Shown piece by piece: positions 32,250-43,209 of a stretch of DNA of 64,000 bases. Numbering within the stretch: position 1 is the first letter of the stretch; each line of letters opens with the position of its first letter. The stretch comes from Macropodus opercularis. Lineage: Eukaryota; Chordata; Actinopteri; Anabantiformes; Osphronemidae. The DNA lies in the NCBI GenBank assembly GCA_030770545.1, contig CM061097.1, positions 21,946,501 through 22,010,500 on the forward strand. The letters run 5' to 3'. A program made the translations under genes and the position numbers. A model generated the notes under the pieces. It did not search any database. It worked only from the letters and a program-made list of their open reading frames with translations, and was not told the origin of the DNA.

Positions 32250-33290
32250 GCATTAAAACCTGTGACCAGGGATGAACAAAGGTTTACCTGAACAGTCCAT
32301 TCCAACAAAAACGATCCCTCTCAGGTTGAAAGCTGTGGAAATAATTATATGCAAATGACTCCTGCTGCTTAATAATTCGCTTCTCTGGATAAAAGCCACA
32401 TCCTCATATTCATGCCCACGCGGAGACGTCAGACTCCCAGTGAACCACACAGAATCCAACTGCTGGACAGTAACAACTCTCTTCAATCCTCAAGGCTGAG
32501 GACAAATGAGACACGAGGATGTTTCACACTGTCTGTTAATGTACAGCTGGTAGATGGTTCATCGTCCCTTGACATTTTCTGACACACTTGCAACGGTGCC
32601 GGTATTTTTGGCCATGACTGTACATGTTCAGCCTGGAATTTAGCTGCAGTTTCATCATCGTCGTCATGTCAGGAAAACACAGATTGGCATAATGTGGACC
32701 TTTGACAACTGAATACTTCACCAGTCATGGCTTCACCAGCCTCAGCCTCATCCCTTAAGCACCGATGAGGACACCTATGGGCAGCAATGTTCACCAACAC
32801 CAGCTACCACCCCCACCCCTCCTCACCTTCAGTGTTCTGGAGGTAGTGGCGCCACAGCGCCCACACTGTGAAGCTGATGTTCTTGTATTCACAGTTTCAA
32901 CATTAAGCTGAAGTTACATGATGCAAAATAATAGAATATCATTATATGGGTTGAACACCAGCCTTGTACTTCAACCGCACTTAAATATTTGTGCGTAGCT
33001 TGTGTTGGGCCTCTACCACTAGGCACAGTAGCAGACTAACCATCTGCTGCTGGGAGATTTTTCTGATATATTTAGCTACTTCGTGCTTTTTAGATAAATG
33101 AATATGCTTGTATATAATTTTAAAAGCTAAAAAAATAATTCCCCCCCATCTTCAAAAGTCAGATGTTGAGTTGTTGGTAGTTGGTAGATTAAAGCAGACG
33201 TTAGTAACCAACCCAGTGGAGCTTTGCCTGCTCCACTGTTTCATTTCATTATCATCTCAGATTTCCTTCATTACTCTGGTGACCCTTAGA
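32250..33290. other. No gene recognised
   Basis: AT-rich non-coding sequence right of the ARF pseudogene. I looked for upstream ARF exons (P-loop, effector region) on the minus strand and saw none that are convincing. Confidence 0.4.
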
Positions 33291-33299
33291 GGCTACACT

Positions 33300-33639
33300 C
33301 ATTCGGTAGCAGCTGCTTCTTCTTGAATGTCTCAAGAAGAGGCTAAATCTATACAACTGGAACCTGAAGTTTAGTCCGGTTAAATATTTACAGGCGTTTC
33401 TACCTGCCAGTTCTATCCTGGACTGTCCACTGGACTCTGTGGAGGAGGTGGATGAGAGGAGCTGACATCCATCATGGACAATGCTTCTCACCCACTGCAT
33501 CAACTGTGGAGGCTCTGAGCAGCTCCTTCAGCACTAGACTGATGCATCTCCAGTGTAGGCAGGAGCGGTGCCGCAGATCCTTCATTCCCACGGCTGTTAG
33601 ACCCTACAACCAATCAGTCTAACAGCCCCACTACACACA
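33300..33639 (+). mobile_element. LINE 3' fragment interrupted by an LTR
   Basis: It encodes in broken frames the end of a LINE ORF2 (CGRSFIPTAVR-like: GCGGTGCCGCAGATCCTTCATTCCC... GACCCTACAACCAATCAG). The sequence resumes after the LTR at 34893 with TTGCACCGTTGCTCCACC... and AATAAAGGCTTAGCTTATCTTA, a typical LINE tail. Confidence 0.65.
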
Positions 33640-33644
33640 CTCTC

Positions 33645-34887
33645 TGTCACAACCTGCACTTCCAGTCCGCCGGAGATCTTATTCTGAAGGCTTCGGCAGA
33701 GACTCTCACCATCCTGTCATTAGCTCTCACCTGTCGGATTACTTACACCTGCCTGATTATCCGCACCTGGTTCTGTGCCTGCCTTCATAAGCTCTCTGCT
33801 CAGTTCTCTCCTTGTCAGATCGTCGAACGTCATACCTAGACGCCTGTCCTCAGAGTCTCGTCACGACCTCGGTGAATATTTTCCCCCTCGTCCGTTCCAG
33901 GAGTCTCTCGCCCAGACATTTACCGCTTCCTGGATTCACCTGCTTGGTGAGTGAACTATCCTCTCGCTCTCGTCTCTGCGCTCCGGTGGCCACGCCACTT
34001 CTGACTGAGCGGAGAACGAAACTGCTGAGACGCTTGCCGCGGAGACCGGCTACGAGCGCTTATGATGCGCCGCTCGAACTCCGCCTGCTTCCCGTAACCC
34101 ACCAGCCAGTTTGGCTCGCTCTTAGTTCATTTCTGTTGAGACTCTTCCCACGATTGTTCGGATCCTGCTGTCCGCCTCGCCCTGCTCCAGGCCCTCCCAC
34201 AGCCACAGGAGGGGGTCGGAGTTTAAGAGACGCTTCCCACGGAGACCGGCTGCGAGCGCCTTTTAATGCGCCACCTGAACGCCGTCTGTTGCCCGTAATC
34301 TACCAGCCGGTTCGGCTCGCCTTTAGTTCGCCTCTGTTCCGTTTTTACCACGATAATTCGGATCCCGTTGTCTGCCTCACTCTGCTCTAAGTCCCCCTTC
34401 AGCCTCAGGAGAGAGGATCGTCAGTTTCTGCGCTGCGAACAGAACCCGGTACCTCGTCACTCCGTCCTCGGCGGCCCGGTGGGCGTTACCTTTCCTGAGA
34501 CCTCCGACCTAGTCACGCCTCACTGCTTCCCGCACGGCCCTCACTGCTCTGGCTCATAACCACTGGTCCTACATCCACTCCCTGCACGCCTGCCCGTCAA
34601 ACGACCTGCATCCATCAACCCCGTCAATTCTCCTGTGCCTGTCTACTGCGTGGCCACGGGTCCCAGCGGAAGGTAACGTGACTCACACTCTGTTCACCCC
34701 GTGGTCTGTTCTGCTCTGACCTGTCTCTCTGTTCCCCAGATCCGGGAGAGTCCGGTGCTTCTGCTGCCGCTCCTCCTCCGCCCGCTTTCCTGTATTATTC
34801 AATAAACTCGTTGTCAAATTCAATCCTTGGTATCCGATTCAGCCTGATCCATCTTCCAGTTAGTTTGGTCATCGCTAAAACGTGACA
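33645..34887 (+). repeat. Solo LTR of an LTR retrotransposon (1243 bp)
   Basis: Starts TGTCACAACC and ends AACGTGACA, with TGTCAC/GTGACA inverted termini. It is flanked by perfect CTCTC duplications (33640-33644 and 34888-34892). An AATAAACTCG polyadenylation-like signal is at 34799. Two imperfect tandem copies of about 190 bp lie inside it (about 34028-34215 and 34226-34410). The size and 5-bp duplication fit a Ty3/Gypsy-type element; the family is not proven. Confidence 0.82.
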
Positions 34888-34892
34888 CTCTC

Positions 34893-34997
34893 TCCGTTTT
34901 ATATTTTTGCACCGTTGCTCCACCGATCCTTTGTCATCCCTGGGAGCTGCTGCAACAATTACATTTCCCAAGTGTGGGACCAATAAAGGCTTAGCTT
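34893..34997 (+). mobile_element. 3' tail of the LTR-interrupted LINE
   Basis: Continuation of the LINE at 33300-33639: GGGAGCTGCTGCAACAATTACATTTCCC and AATAAAGGCTTAGCTTATCTTA, a terminal polyadenylation-like signal with short tandem tail. Confidence 0.6.
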
Positions 34998-34999
34998 AT

Positions 35000-35560
35000 C
35001 TTACCTGTGGCGGCATGAAACCAAACACAGCAGCAGAAATGAAAAAGCAGATGCTTGGGGGGGGGGGGGGACCTTGGGGGGGGAAAAAAATAGTCAAAGA
35101 CAGTTTTACAGTACATTACAACTGTATCCACATGACTGACCCTAAAGAGAGTAACAGGACAGAACAGCATTAAAACAAGCCATTTCATGCTCGTTTCTGG
35201 GCCACGTGTTTGAACAGGCCGCTGTACAAGCGCTACCATCAAAGAGCAGCACATCCTCCCAGTCCCAAATAAGCATTAACTTGTGCTTCTCAGATGGAGG
35301 AACCAGCCCCATAGGTTTACTCACAGCCAGTGATCCTGAACCTGCAGCTTGGGACACGGCTGCAGACGCCACACAGACCTTAGAACCGTCCGCGAAGGAG
35401 GACGTGCAGTCTGGTGGACTGGCGTCAGGAGGCACTTCTCCATCCTGGTTCTGCACAGCGGGTTCCAGATCCGTCAGGGGAGACGGGAGCACACGGAGAG
35501 AACCAAACAACACGAGTTGTTACAGCTTCTGAACTGCAAACCTCAGGTTCATGGTGCTCC
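35000..35560. other. No gene recognised; G-run
   Basis: Contains a run of 14 G (about 35057-35070) followed by G8A7. Otherwise unassigned. Confidence 0.45.
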
Positions 35561-35561
35561 T

Positions 35562-36405
35562 TTCAGCCCGTGCAGACTCTGGCCAATCAGTCCTCACATG
35601 TACATCCTGGCCCCATAGCAACATGTATGTTGACACAAACATTCTAAAAACCTTTAGGCAACAAACAGCGGCAGAGAGAGGTAGGAATTTTTACAGCTCT
35701 GCTAAAACGTGCATTTCCTTGTATTTTGTGTTCAGTTCACCCTAATTGTGTTTAGGAAGATGTTAAGTGACTTTAGCAGCTTATTTCTGTAGAGTCAATG
35801 ACTTTTACTTTGAATCTACTTCACTGAAACCAGCTTTGGATGCGTCAGTGTGTGTTACAGGGATCATTATGTTGATTAGTGCTTGATTTGGTTAAATGTG
35901 GATTTTCAAAAATCAGAGGACACAGTAATAGAGTAAAGCCTCGGAAAAATATTACTATGAAGCTTTTACTGAAACATGGAATGAAGCTGCATTTACCTTC
36001 AACGCTAACGCGTTTTGTGGCCACACGTGAACATTTCCATTCCAATTACGCTGCATCTGTAACAGACAGGTGCTGATGGGACGATGCAGAGTGAGGAGAC
36101 GTCCCTGCAGGGGTTTATTTGGGCCACGCGTCAATTTAACGCAGCTTCTGCAGCTCTGACCATGTTCATTTCAGCCTGTGCAGACTCTGGCCAATCAGTC
36201 CTCACATGTACATCCTGGCCCCATAGCAACATGTATGTTGACACAAACATTCTAAAAACCTTTAGGCAACAAACAGCGGCAGAGAGAGGTAGGAATTTTT
36301 ACAGCTCTGCTAAAAACGTGCATTTACTTGTATTTTCTGTTCAGTTCACCCTAATTGTGTTTAGGAAGATGTTAAGTGACTTTAGCTGCGTAGTTTGAGT
36401 CGGTG
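35562..36405 (+). repeat. Two direct copies of a 230-bp segment
   Basis: 35562-35795 and 36171-36405 are nearly identical (CAGACTCTGGCCAATCAGTC ... TGTTTAGGAAGATGTTAAG), 609 bases apart, with unrelated sequence between. No coding meaning recognised. Confidence 0.88.
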
Positions 36406-36605
36406 ACTGTAGATCAGCCTAGATGTGCTTTTACTGGAGTCAGCTATAGACCATAGACGCTGGTTGTACAGGTTTAAAGTTAACACGCGGCTTCACAGCA
36501 GGGACATTTAACCTTCAATACATTGACACATTTGGTTCTGGACGGGTGAGAGGTTTTAAGGGAGGCCTGAGAGTCGACAGCTGTGTAAAGCTCTCGGTGG
36601 CAGGA

Positions 36606-36720
36606 GCTAACGGTTAGCATCGCTGTATGCTAACGGTTAGCATCGCTGTATGCTAACGGTTCTTAAGCTAAAGGTGAGCGCCTACACGGCGATGCTAGCC
36701 GTTAGCACGCCGATGCTAAG
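36606..36720. repeat. Short tandem plus inverted GCTAACGGTTAGC repeats
   Basis: Units of CTAACGGTTAGCATCGCTGTATG are repeated two to three times, followed at 36696-36717 by the inverted form CGATGCTAGCCGTTAGCA. Each unit is itself partly palindromic. Confidence 0.75.
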
Positions 36721-37700
36721 TGAAGGTTCGGTACCGTGGTCAGCTGCAGAGACACCTGCTCCTCTGCCCCACTCTCCCCTCTGAGAGGTTCCTCCTCTGG
36801 GGAACCGACCACGGCCTCCGCTTCTCCGGCAGAACGAACACGTCCAGACCAAGTCACGCAGCCAAGTCCACGACACTCGGCGCAGACAGGAAGCGTTGCT
36901 ATGGCGACGCTTTGTTAGGTTCAGGCCGTCCCCTGGTCTCTGGTCTGCACAAGTATAATGAGCTTGAACAATGATCTGTTATTGTGGGACTGTGTTGGTA
37001 CGTGAATAACGTTACGGTTCCTTATCATTACGCTGTGTGATACTCCTAGAAAGTAAACACGTAAATGGCTGCAGCCGCTTCACAGGCGTCACACGTTAGA
37101 TTCCCTGTCACACGCTGCTGTTCCTGTGACGCAGCCAGAGCTGAATTAATTGGGTTTAGTTACTGTAAATTAATGATACGAACTGGAGTTTGGGGAGCGA
37201 ACGTGACGTCCACCTGCGCCAGAGGAAACACACGACAGCACAACGTTAGGAGCAGGTGGGAGCAAGGCCGTCAAAAGGGGAAAAGCAGGCTTCGATTCAT
37301 TCAAGTCCCCAGAGTCAACGTCGCGTTACAGCACAACGACCCCTTAAAACACACGATGGCCAACATCTCAGAGAACAGCAGCATGTTCCACTAACACTGA
37401 CTACAGAGGCTGAGTGGAAGGTGCTCATGTTCCCCAGCCTGACGTATTGAACACGAGGTCACAGGTCAAACAACGCGCGACACCGAGGAGAAACGTTCTC
37501 ACCGAGGTTTGCAAAGCAGCTGCTGGAAGCGAAACCTTCTGTGACACGTCAGCCTGCGTCCACCTAGAAAAGACTGTCATTAAACACGGACCCAATGTGA
37601 AGCTCTGTTTGTTCATCCTTATCATTGGATTTGAAATTGAAAACACAATGTTTTCATGGTGTCACTGACATTTGATTCCAAAATAAACTTTAGTATTGTG
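36721..37700. other. No gene recognised
   Basis: Mixed-composition sequence with short open frames only and no domain signature. Confidence 0.4.
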
Positions 37701-37708
37701 TCATTACA

Positions 37709-38222
37709 GATGAGACAACGAGAAGAAAAGATAGAAAAGATGGAGGAACAAATGGAGAAAGAGGAAAAGAAGAAGGAGGAAGTAGAGGAGGTAAAGGAGG
37801 AGGAGGTGGAAAATAGAAAAAAAAAGAGGGAGACAATAAAAAAGGAGAAAAGGGAAGAAAAGGACAAACTAAAGAGGGAGAAAAGAGAAAGGAAAAGAGA
37901 GGAAAAAGAGGAGAAAGAAAAAAGAAAGAGAGAGAAAAAGGAGGAGAAAGAAGAAAGAAAAAGGGAAAAAAGGGAAGAAAAGGAAAAAATAAAGAAGGAG
38001 AAAGAAGAAAGAAAAAGGGAGAAAGAGGAGGAGAAACTCAAAAAACAAGTTCAACAAATAATTGAAGAAGGGAGAATAAAGTATAAAAAATGGGAGGAAA
38101 AAAAATATAAAAACTATGACTGGGAATGGGAACTGAAAAAAAGAAAAATATCCAAACCAGTTAGAAGGCAAACGATTTTTGGGGGCAAAGTATTTGTGGG
38201 GTGGGTGGAGATAAGAATTTAA
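37709..38222 (+). other. Lys/Glu-rich open frame, possible exon
   Basis: Open frame of about 170 codons starting ATGAGACAACGAGAAG directly after an acceptor-like TGTGTCATTACAG. Residues are nearly all K, E and R to about 38040, predicting a charged single helix or coiled coil. The last 45 residues (QQIIEEGRIKYKKWEEKKYKNYDWEWELKKRK) are less simple. It could be a coiled-coil exon of a host gene, or only a purine-rich simple repeat that happens to stay open. No family recognised. Confidence 0.3.
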
Positions 38223-38224
38223 AA

Positions 38225-38600
38225 GGTAGGAGGAGAAAGAGAAGGAGGAGAAGAAAGAGAGAAAGGGTGAGAAAGGAGGAGGAGAAAGAGAGAAAGGGCG
38301 AGAGAGGAGGAGGAGAAAGAGAGAAAGGGTGAGAGAGGAGGAGGAGAAAGAGAGAAAGGGTGAGAGAGGAGGAGGAGAACGAGAGAAAGGGTGAGAGAGG
38401 AGGAGGAGAAAGAGAGAAAGGGTGAGAGAGGAGGAGGAGAAAGAGAGAAAGGGCGAGAGAGGAGGAGGAGAAAGAGAAGAAGAGAGAGAGAAAGGGTGAG
38501 AGAGGAGGAGGAGAAAGAGAGGGAGGAGGAGAAGAAAAAGAAAAGGTGAGAGAGGAGGAGGAGAAAGAAAGAAAAGGGAGGAGGAGGCACAAAAAGAGTG
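38225..38600 (+). repeat. 31-bp purine minisatellite
   Basis: About nine to ten units of roughly AGAAAGGGTGAGAGAGGAGGAGGAGAAAGAG, period 31, almost pure purine on the plus strand. Because the other strand is nearly all pyrimidine, long but meaningless open frames occur on the minus strand across it. Confidence 0.9.
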
Positions 38601-38809
38601 GAAAGAATAAAAATAAGAGGTAGTAGGAGGAGCACAGGAGCAGCCTGACAGCCTGGGCCACTCAATGTCAAAGTAAGACACTAATGGTTTGTACTGTAAA
38701 TGTCTGTGGCAGCCACCTGACGACAACGTGACCAGCGGTGACGCCGCGACCGTGGTGTGTGTGGCGTTAAGGTCAAGGAGGTCGGCGGGTGTGTGTCTGT
38801 GTGGGAGGA

Positions 38810-38832
38810 GCGTGTGTGTGTGTGTGTGTGTT
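38810..38832 (+). repeat. GT microsatellite
   Basis: About ten GT dinucleotides. Confidence 0.9.
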
Positions 38833-38919
38833 GGTACCAACGAGCTACAGCTGCGCTGTATGAGCGCACACTGAGCGTTGGACGCGAAGCTGCCGTCAGC
38901 AGCCACGACGAGCCTGGGA

Positions 38920-39960
38920 CTGACGAGCCTCAGGAGACAGGAGTCGGCCACCAATCGTAGGGTCGGCGGTCGGCTCCCGGCTCCTCCGGACTTGATGGAA
39001 ATGTCCACATTACGGCAGTGCAGCGAGAACAAAAGACTAAAGGGGCTCATGTACCATTTAAAAATGTAAAATAGAAAAGTATCGCGTCCGTAAGTCGACT
39101 GAGTGACCACCGCTACCGGCCGGGTTTGGAAGGCTGCTTCGCCCACGACGGGTAAGATCCCACCTCAAACCCCGGGACGACCTAAGGCAGGCACAGTCAC
39201 GATAACCTGGGAGGCTGTTTTCTCTGACGCGCCAGGCACATGCCCCCAAAACACGACGACACGGAGGCGGTGGTGGGTAGGGCCGCCATCGCCTCTGTGC
39301 CAAGAGGTGTTCAGAGGAACGGGCAAAGTAGCGGGTGCGAGAATCCAACAACAGCCTCTTAGCTGCTAGTGGTGCGTTAACATGGAAGGCTGGTTCGCCC
39401 GTGACGGTTAAGATCCCACCTCAAACCCCGGGACGACCTAAGGCACAGTCACGATTGTTTGAAGTCACTTACGAGCCTCAGGAGGCAGGAGTCGTCCACC
39501 AATCGTAGGGTCGGCGGTTCGACTCCCGGCTCCTCTGGATTTGATTGATGGTTGATGTGTCGTTCAGACGCTGGACTGACTATGAGTCTATGAGTCCACT
39601 CAGTGACCTCCAGGTTTGGAAGGCTGGTTTGCCCATGACGGGTAACATTCGTAAAACGGGAGGCACAGTCACGATAACCTGGGAGGCTGTTTTCTAGGGT
39701 GCATGCCCCCAAAACATGACAAGTCAGGACTAACGAGCCTCAGGAGACAGGAGTCGGCCACCAATCGTAGGGTCGGCGGTTCGACTGAAGGCTGACAGTT
39801 GTTCCCAGTGTATGAATGTATCTCAAAGTGCTGCATGAGTCCACTCAGTGACCTCCAGGTTTGGAAGGCTGGTTCGCCCATGACGGGTAACAATCTTTAA
39901 CCCGGAGGCACAGTCACGATAACCTGTGAGGCGGTTGTGTCACACCAGGCACGTGCCCCC
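38920..39960 (+). repeat. Tandem 250-bp repeat with tRNA-type B box (SINE-like)
   Basis: About four partial units share GAGCCTCAGGAGACAGGAGT, the stretch CAATCGTAGGGTCGGCGGTT, GGTTTGGAAGGCTGGTTCGCCC and AGGCACAGTCACGATAACCTG. GGTTCGACTCC (39516-39526; 39779 in part) matches an RNA polymerase III B box, as in tRNA-derived SINEs. Units begin near 38924, 39376 (partial), 39473 and 39735. A diverged trace is at 19070-19105. Confidence 0.72.
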
Positions 39961-40129
39961 CAGCCCAGCCTGCTCCCCCAGCTTCCTCCATCAGAGTGAC
40001 TGTGCTGCTGTGTTTGGTAGTTTGGTGTCATCAGGTGGTCGCCTTGTGCATTTATAGAAGAAACCTTTAACTGGTATAAGGCTGCTCCTAAATTATTGAA
40101 CTCAAGTTAAGCTGTGATGTGTCCAGTCC

Positions 40130-40475
40130 AGACAGCAACAAGGAGCCGGGTTGGATTCCCGGGTGGCCCAGGTGCTTTTCTGTGAGGAGTTTGCATGTTC
40201 TCCTCGTGTCGGTTTCCTCCCACAGTCCAAAGACATGCAGTCATTTAACTGGAGACTCTAAACTGTGACTGTTTGTTCCTCTCTGCCTGTATGTGGTTCT
40301 GTGATGGACTGGCGACCTGTCCAGGCTAAACCCTGCCGCTCGCCCACATAGAAAGTTAGAAAGGTGCTTTATTCAAGCCACAGCACAGCGTCCAGCAGGA
40401 ACCAGTGACAGCTGGGACAGGCTCCAGCAGCCGCCACCCTTAAAGCGGGTGAGCGGCTGAAGATGAGTGCCCCCT
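40130..40475 (+). mobile_element. Teleost SINE with conserved core
   Basis: GGGTTGGATTCCCGGG (B-box-like) is followed by GAGTTTGCATGTTCTCC, CGGTTTCCTCCCACAGTCCA, GTGATGGACTGGCGACCTGT and GCTGGGACAGGCTCCAGCAG, a very common teleost SINE/LINE-tail sequence. About 55 foreign bases interrupt it at about 40350-40405. Confidence 0.75.
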
Positions 40476-40879
40476 TCCTCCCTCCACGCTTACAGCCCCC
40501 GCCTCAGCACCCACTTCACTCTCCAGGTGAGTGACCTCTGCTGAGCCGTCCACCCCTTCAGGGAGGCGGCGGCTCATCGGGACGTTACCTGTGTTGTTCG
40601 AGTCACGGGAGTCACGGCGTGAACGTAAAGGTGTCGAGGTTCCTGGGGTGAGTTGTACTGACTGTAGCCTACACGAGTGGAGGCCAGGGGTGGGTGGACC
40701 TCTCTGTTTGGTAGGTCTGTTTGGTCCAGAAGAGTCTGGTTGTTAGTGGAGAGGCTGTAGGTGAAGGTTTCTCAAGCCACGTTAGGTCACATGTGCAAAG
40801 TTTGTACCGAAATATGGAGAGATGCTAAATGTCAGTCTCCATGATTGTATCATAGCTTAGTAGTGTTAGGCTGTGTTAT

Positions 40880-41200
40880 ATTGTTAGGATTCATTATGTT
40901 TATGTTAGTAGGTTATGTTTATTTTAGTAGCTTGTTTATATTTGTGGTTGTTTATATTAGTGGGTTGTTTATATTAGTAGCTTGTTTATATTAGTGGGTT
41001 GTTTATATTAGTAGCTTGTTTGTTTTAGTGGTTTGTTTCTATTCGTAGCTTGTTTGTTGTAGTGGGTTGTTTATGTTAGTAGCTTGTTTGTGTTAGTGTG
41101 TTGTTTATATTAGTAGGTTATGTTTATATTAGTGGGTGTTTATATTAGTAGCTTGTTTGTTGTAGTGGGTTGTTTATGTTAGCAGGTTGTGTTTGTTGGT
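40880..41200 (+). repeat. AT-rich minisatellite
   Basis: Imperfect units of TTGTTTATATTAGTAGC / TTGTTTATATTAGTGGG alternate for about 300 bases; unit about 17-20 bases. Confidence 0.88.
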
Positions 41201-42930
41201 TACCAAACAGAGACGTCAAAGACTAAATTCCAAATTCATATCTACATTTCACTATACCTACGTATTTATTTATTTACCTTGCAATTTCCAAATTAACTTT
41301 TATTTTCCGTCATTCACACCTGGATCTGATACACAACGTAGAAGACGACACCTTTGTCTGAACCCACACGCTTCAACTACAGTATAGCAGTAATACACCC
41401 ACTAGACTGAAGTGAATAGAATATGAACACGTGCACTAATACAGTAACTGCATTCAGCCTGTGGCTTCACCAAACGTTAGCTGTGTTTGCTTGTGATGCT
41501 TTTCCAGGTTTGACCGTAACCTCTAGCAGTTGCTCCCTTTATGTGTTAATTGTTTGAAGGTCTAACAAACCTGTCAGTCACATGTTGCAGCACATTTACT
41601 CACACAAAACACGGGTGGGTTCTGACAGAACGTGCTCTCTGCTAAGTTCTGCATCAGACTCAGATGTAAATATCTGGAAGTATGATTAAAAGCAGAATCG
41701 TGACCTGGTAGCTGTGAATGGGCTCCATTGGTTAATGAGGTAATGAACTGAGTTGGATGAAGGATTTTGCTTCGCTGGTTCGTGGGCCTGCCACCTGCAG
41801 TGCAGTCCTTACACTCTGCCTGGGCTACAGAACACCTGTTCACACCGGACTCAACATCAAACGTCACCACGAGGCACCTGAAAACCTCAGACGGAGGTCA
41901 GGGTTCGGCCTTTGGGTTGCGTCGCTGGGCGCAGCCACGCTCGTATGGCCACCACAGTGAAAAGGGGGTCTGGGCCGTCAGGTTAGCGCCACCCGGTGGT
42001 CGCTGGGAGCTGCCTCCGGGAGAGGCCATGGAGGAGGACTGTTGGTCGGCCTCGACAAAACAGACGCCGGGACGGAGACGCTCACGGGTGGAGTCACTGA
42101 ATTACATTGTTTGGTTAAATACTGATCAGTAGTTTGACTTCTCATCCACACGAGTCAAACAATAACTTCACTTTATGACAAGCCATGATTTCATTTGACA
42201 AAAACATTTGCCGTTGCTCCAAAGTGTAAAGCTTAGTTGGGAGCAAGTCGTTTTCAATTTCTCACTATGGTTAAGACGTAGTGTCTTTACTCCAATCACT
42301 GTGTGCATCTCCATAATTCAAAACACAGTGTTTGCCGTCTATGATTATTACCCACAGTGCTTAGCAAACGCTGCCCCTCAGCTCGCTGCACAAATACCAG
42401 TTGTAATGAACTGACTTAGTTCCTGTTTGTATTCAGAGTCATTTCATCCAGGAACAGCACAGTAAGAACATTTCACTCACACTAATGTAGAAACACACAT
42501 CAAGTGCATTGCACAGCAGTAGCATCTCTTTCAGTGCTTCACCTCCGAGTCCCTCGTTTCTGGGAGAGTCTGCGTCAGGGTTGAGGCGGAGGAGAGTTCG
42601 GCCAATAGTCCAACCTCAGATTCAGGAGGAACGATTCGCTCTCTGCTGGGTTTGCCGCTGGTGTGAGAATCGCTCCTCCAGGTCTGAGGCCATCGTTCCG
42701 ACCGGAAACGGCGGCTAGTTGTTGTTAGAGGACGGTTCCTGCTCCGAGTGGAGGAGCGAAGCATCTTTTGGTCTCGTTCACCAGCGAGAGAACGAGCGCT
42801 AGACCGACGGACGGTGAAGGAGGAGCCGAGCCAAAGGGCAAAGCTCTCGGTTCACCCGTCGAGCTACGTTCCTTCTCTCTAAGGTCGTGACCTTTGATTC
42901 AGGACCAAAAGAACAGGCCGCCGCTCCTCC
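41201..42930. other. No gene recognised
   Basis: Open frames of 60-120 codons without domain features. No repeat family recognised. Confidence 0.4.
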
Positions 42931-42984
42931 ACGTGGAGGGGAGCCTTGGGGTTAGGCTAGGGTTGGGGTTTGCTGACGGCTCGG

Positions 42985-43110
42985 CATCAGGTCTGGATGC
43001 CTCCTGGATCCCTTCCAGGTCAGGGATTCCAGGAAAGACCCGCGGGGAGGCCCTGCGATCCCCCCGGTGATCTGGGGGTGGCCAGCGAGTGGGACTGGGG
43101 TCAGGGCCAC
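42985..43110 (+). mobile_element. LINE 3'-end relic
   Basis: CTGGATGCCTCCTGGATCCC and CTTCCAGGTCAGGGATTCCAG resemble the 3' end of a fish LINE ORF2, degraded. Preceded by GGGTTAGGCTAGGGTTGGGG. Confidence 0.4.
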
Positions 43111-43209
43111 GGTGACCAATTGGAAAACTCGAACAACACAAGCGACGTCCAGGTGGGCCTCCGCCTCCCTGAGGGGGCCAACGGCTCCGCAGAGGTCAGG
43201 GGTGGGGGG

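Noticed and set aside
32300..32350. Minus-strand GIVFVGMDCSG as the ARF P-loop exon
   Set aside because: Only a loose resemblance to a GTPase P-loop, with no following Thr/Lys pattern or proper exon edge; not strong enough to call.
37869..39146. Minus-strand 425-codon open frame rich in Ser/Leu/Phe/Pro
   Set aside because: It is the pyrimidine complement of the purine tract and 31-bp minisatellite. The amino-acid pattern follows the repeat and no domain is present.
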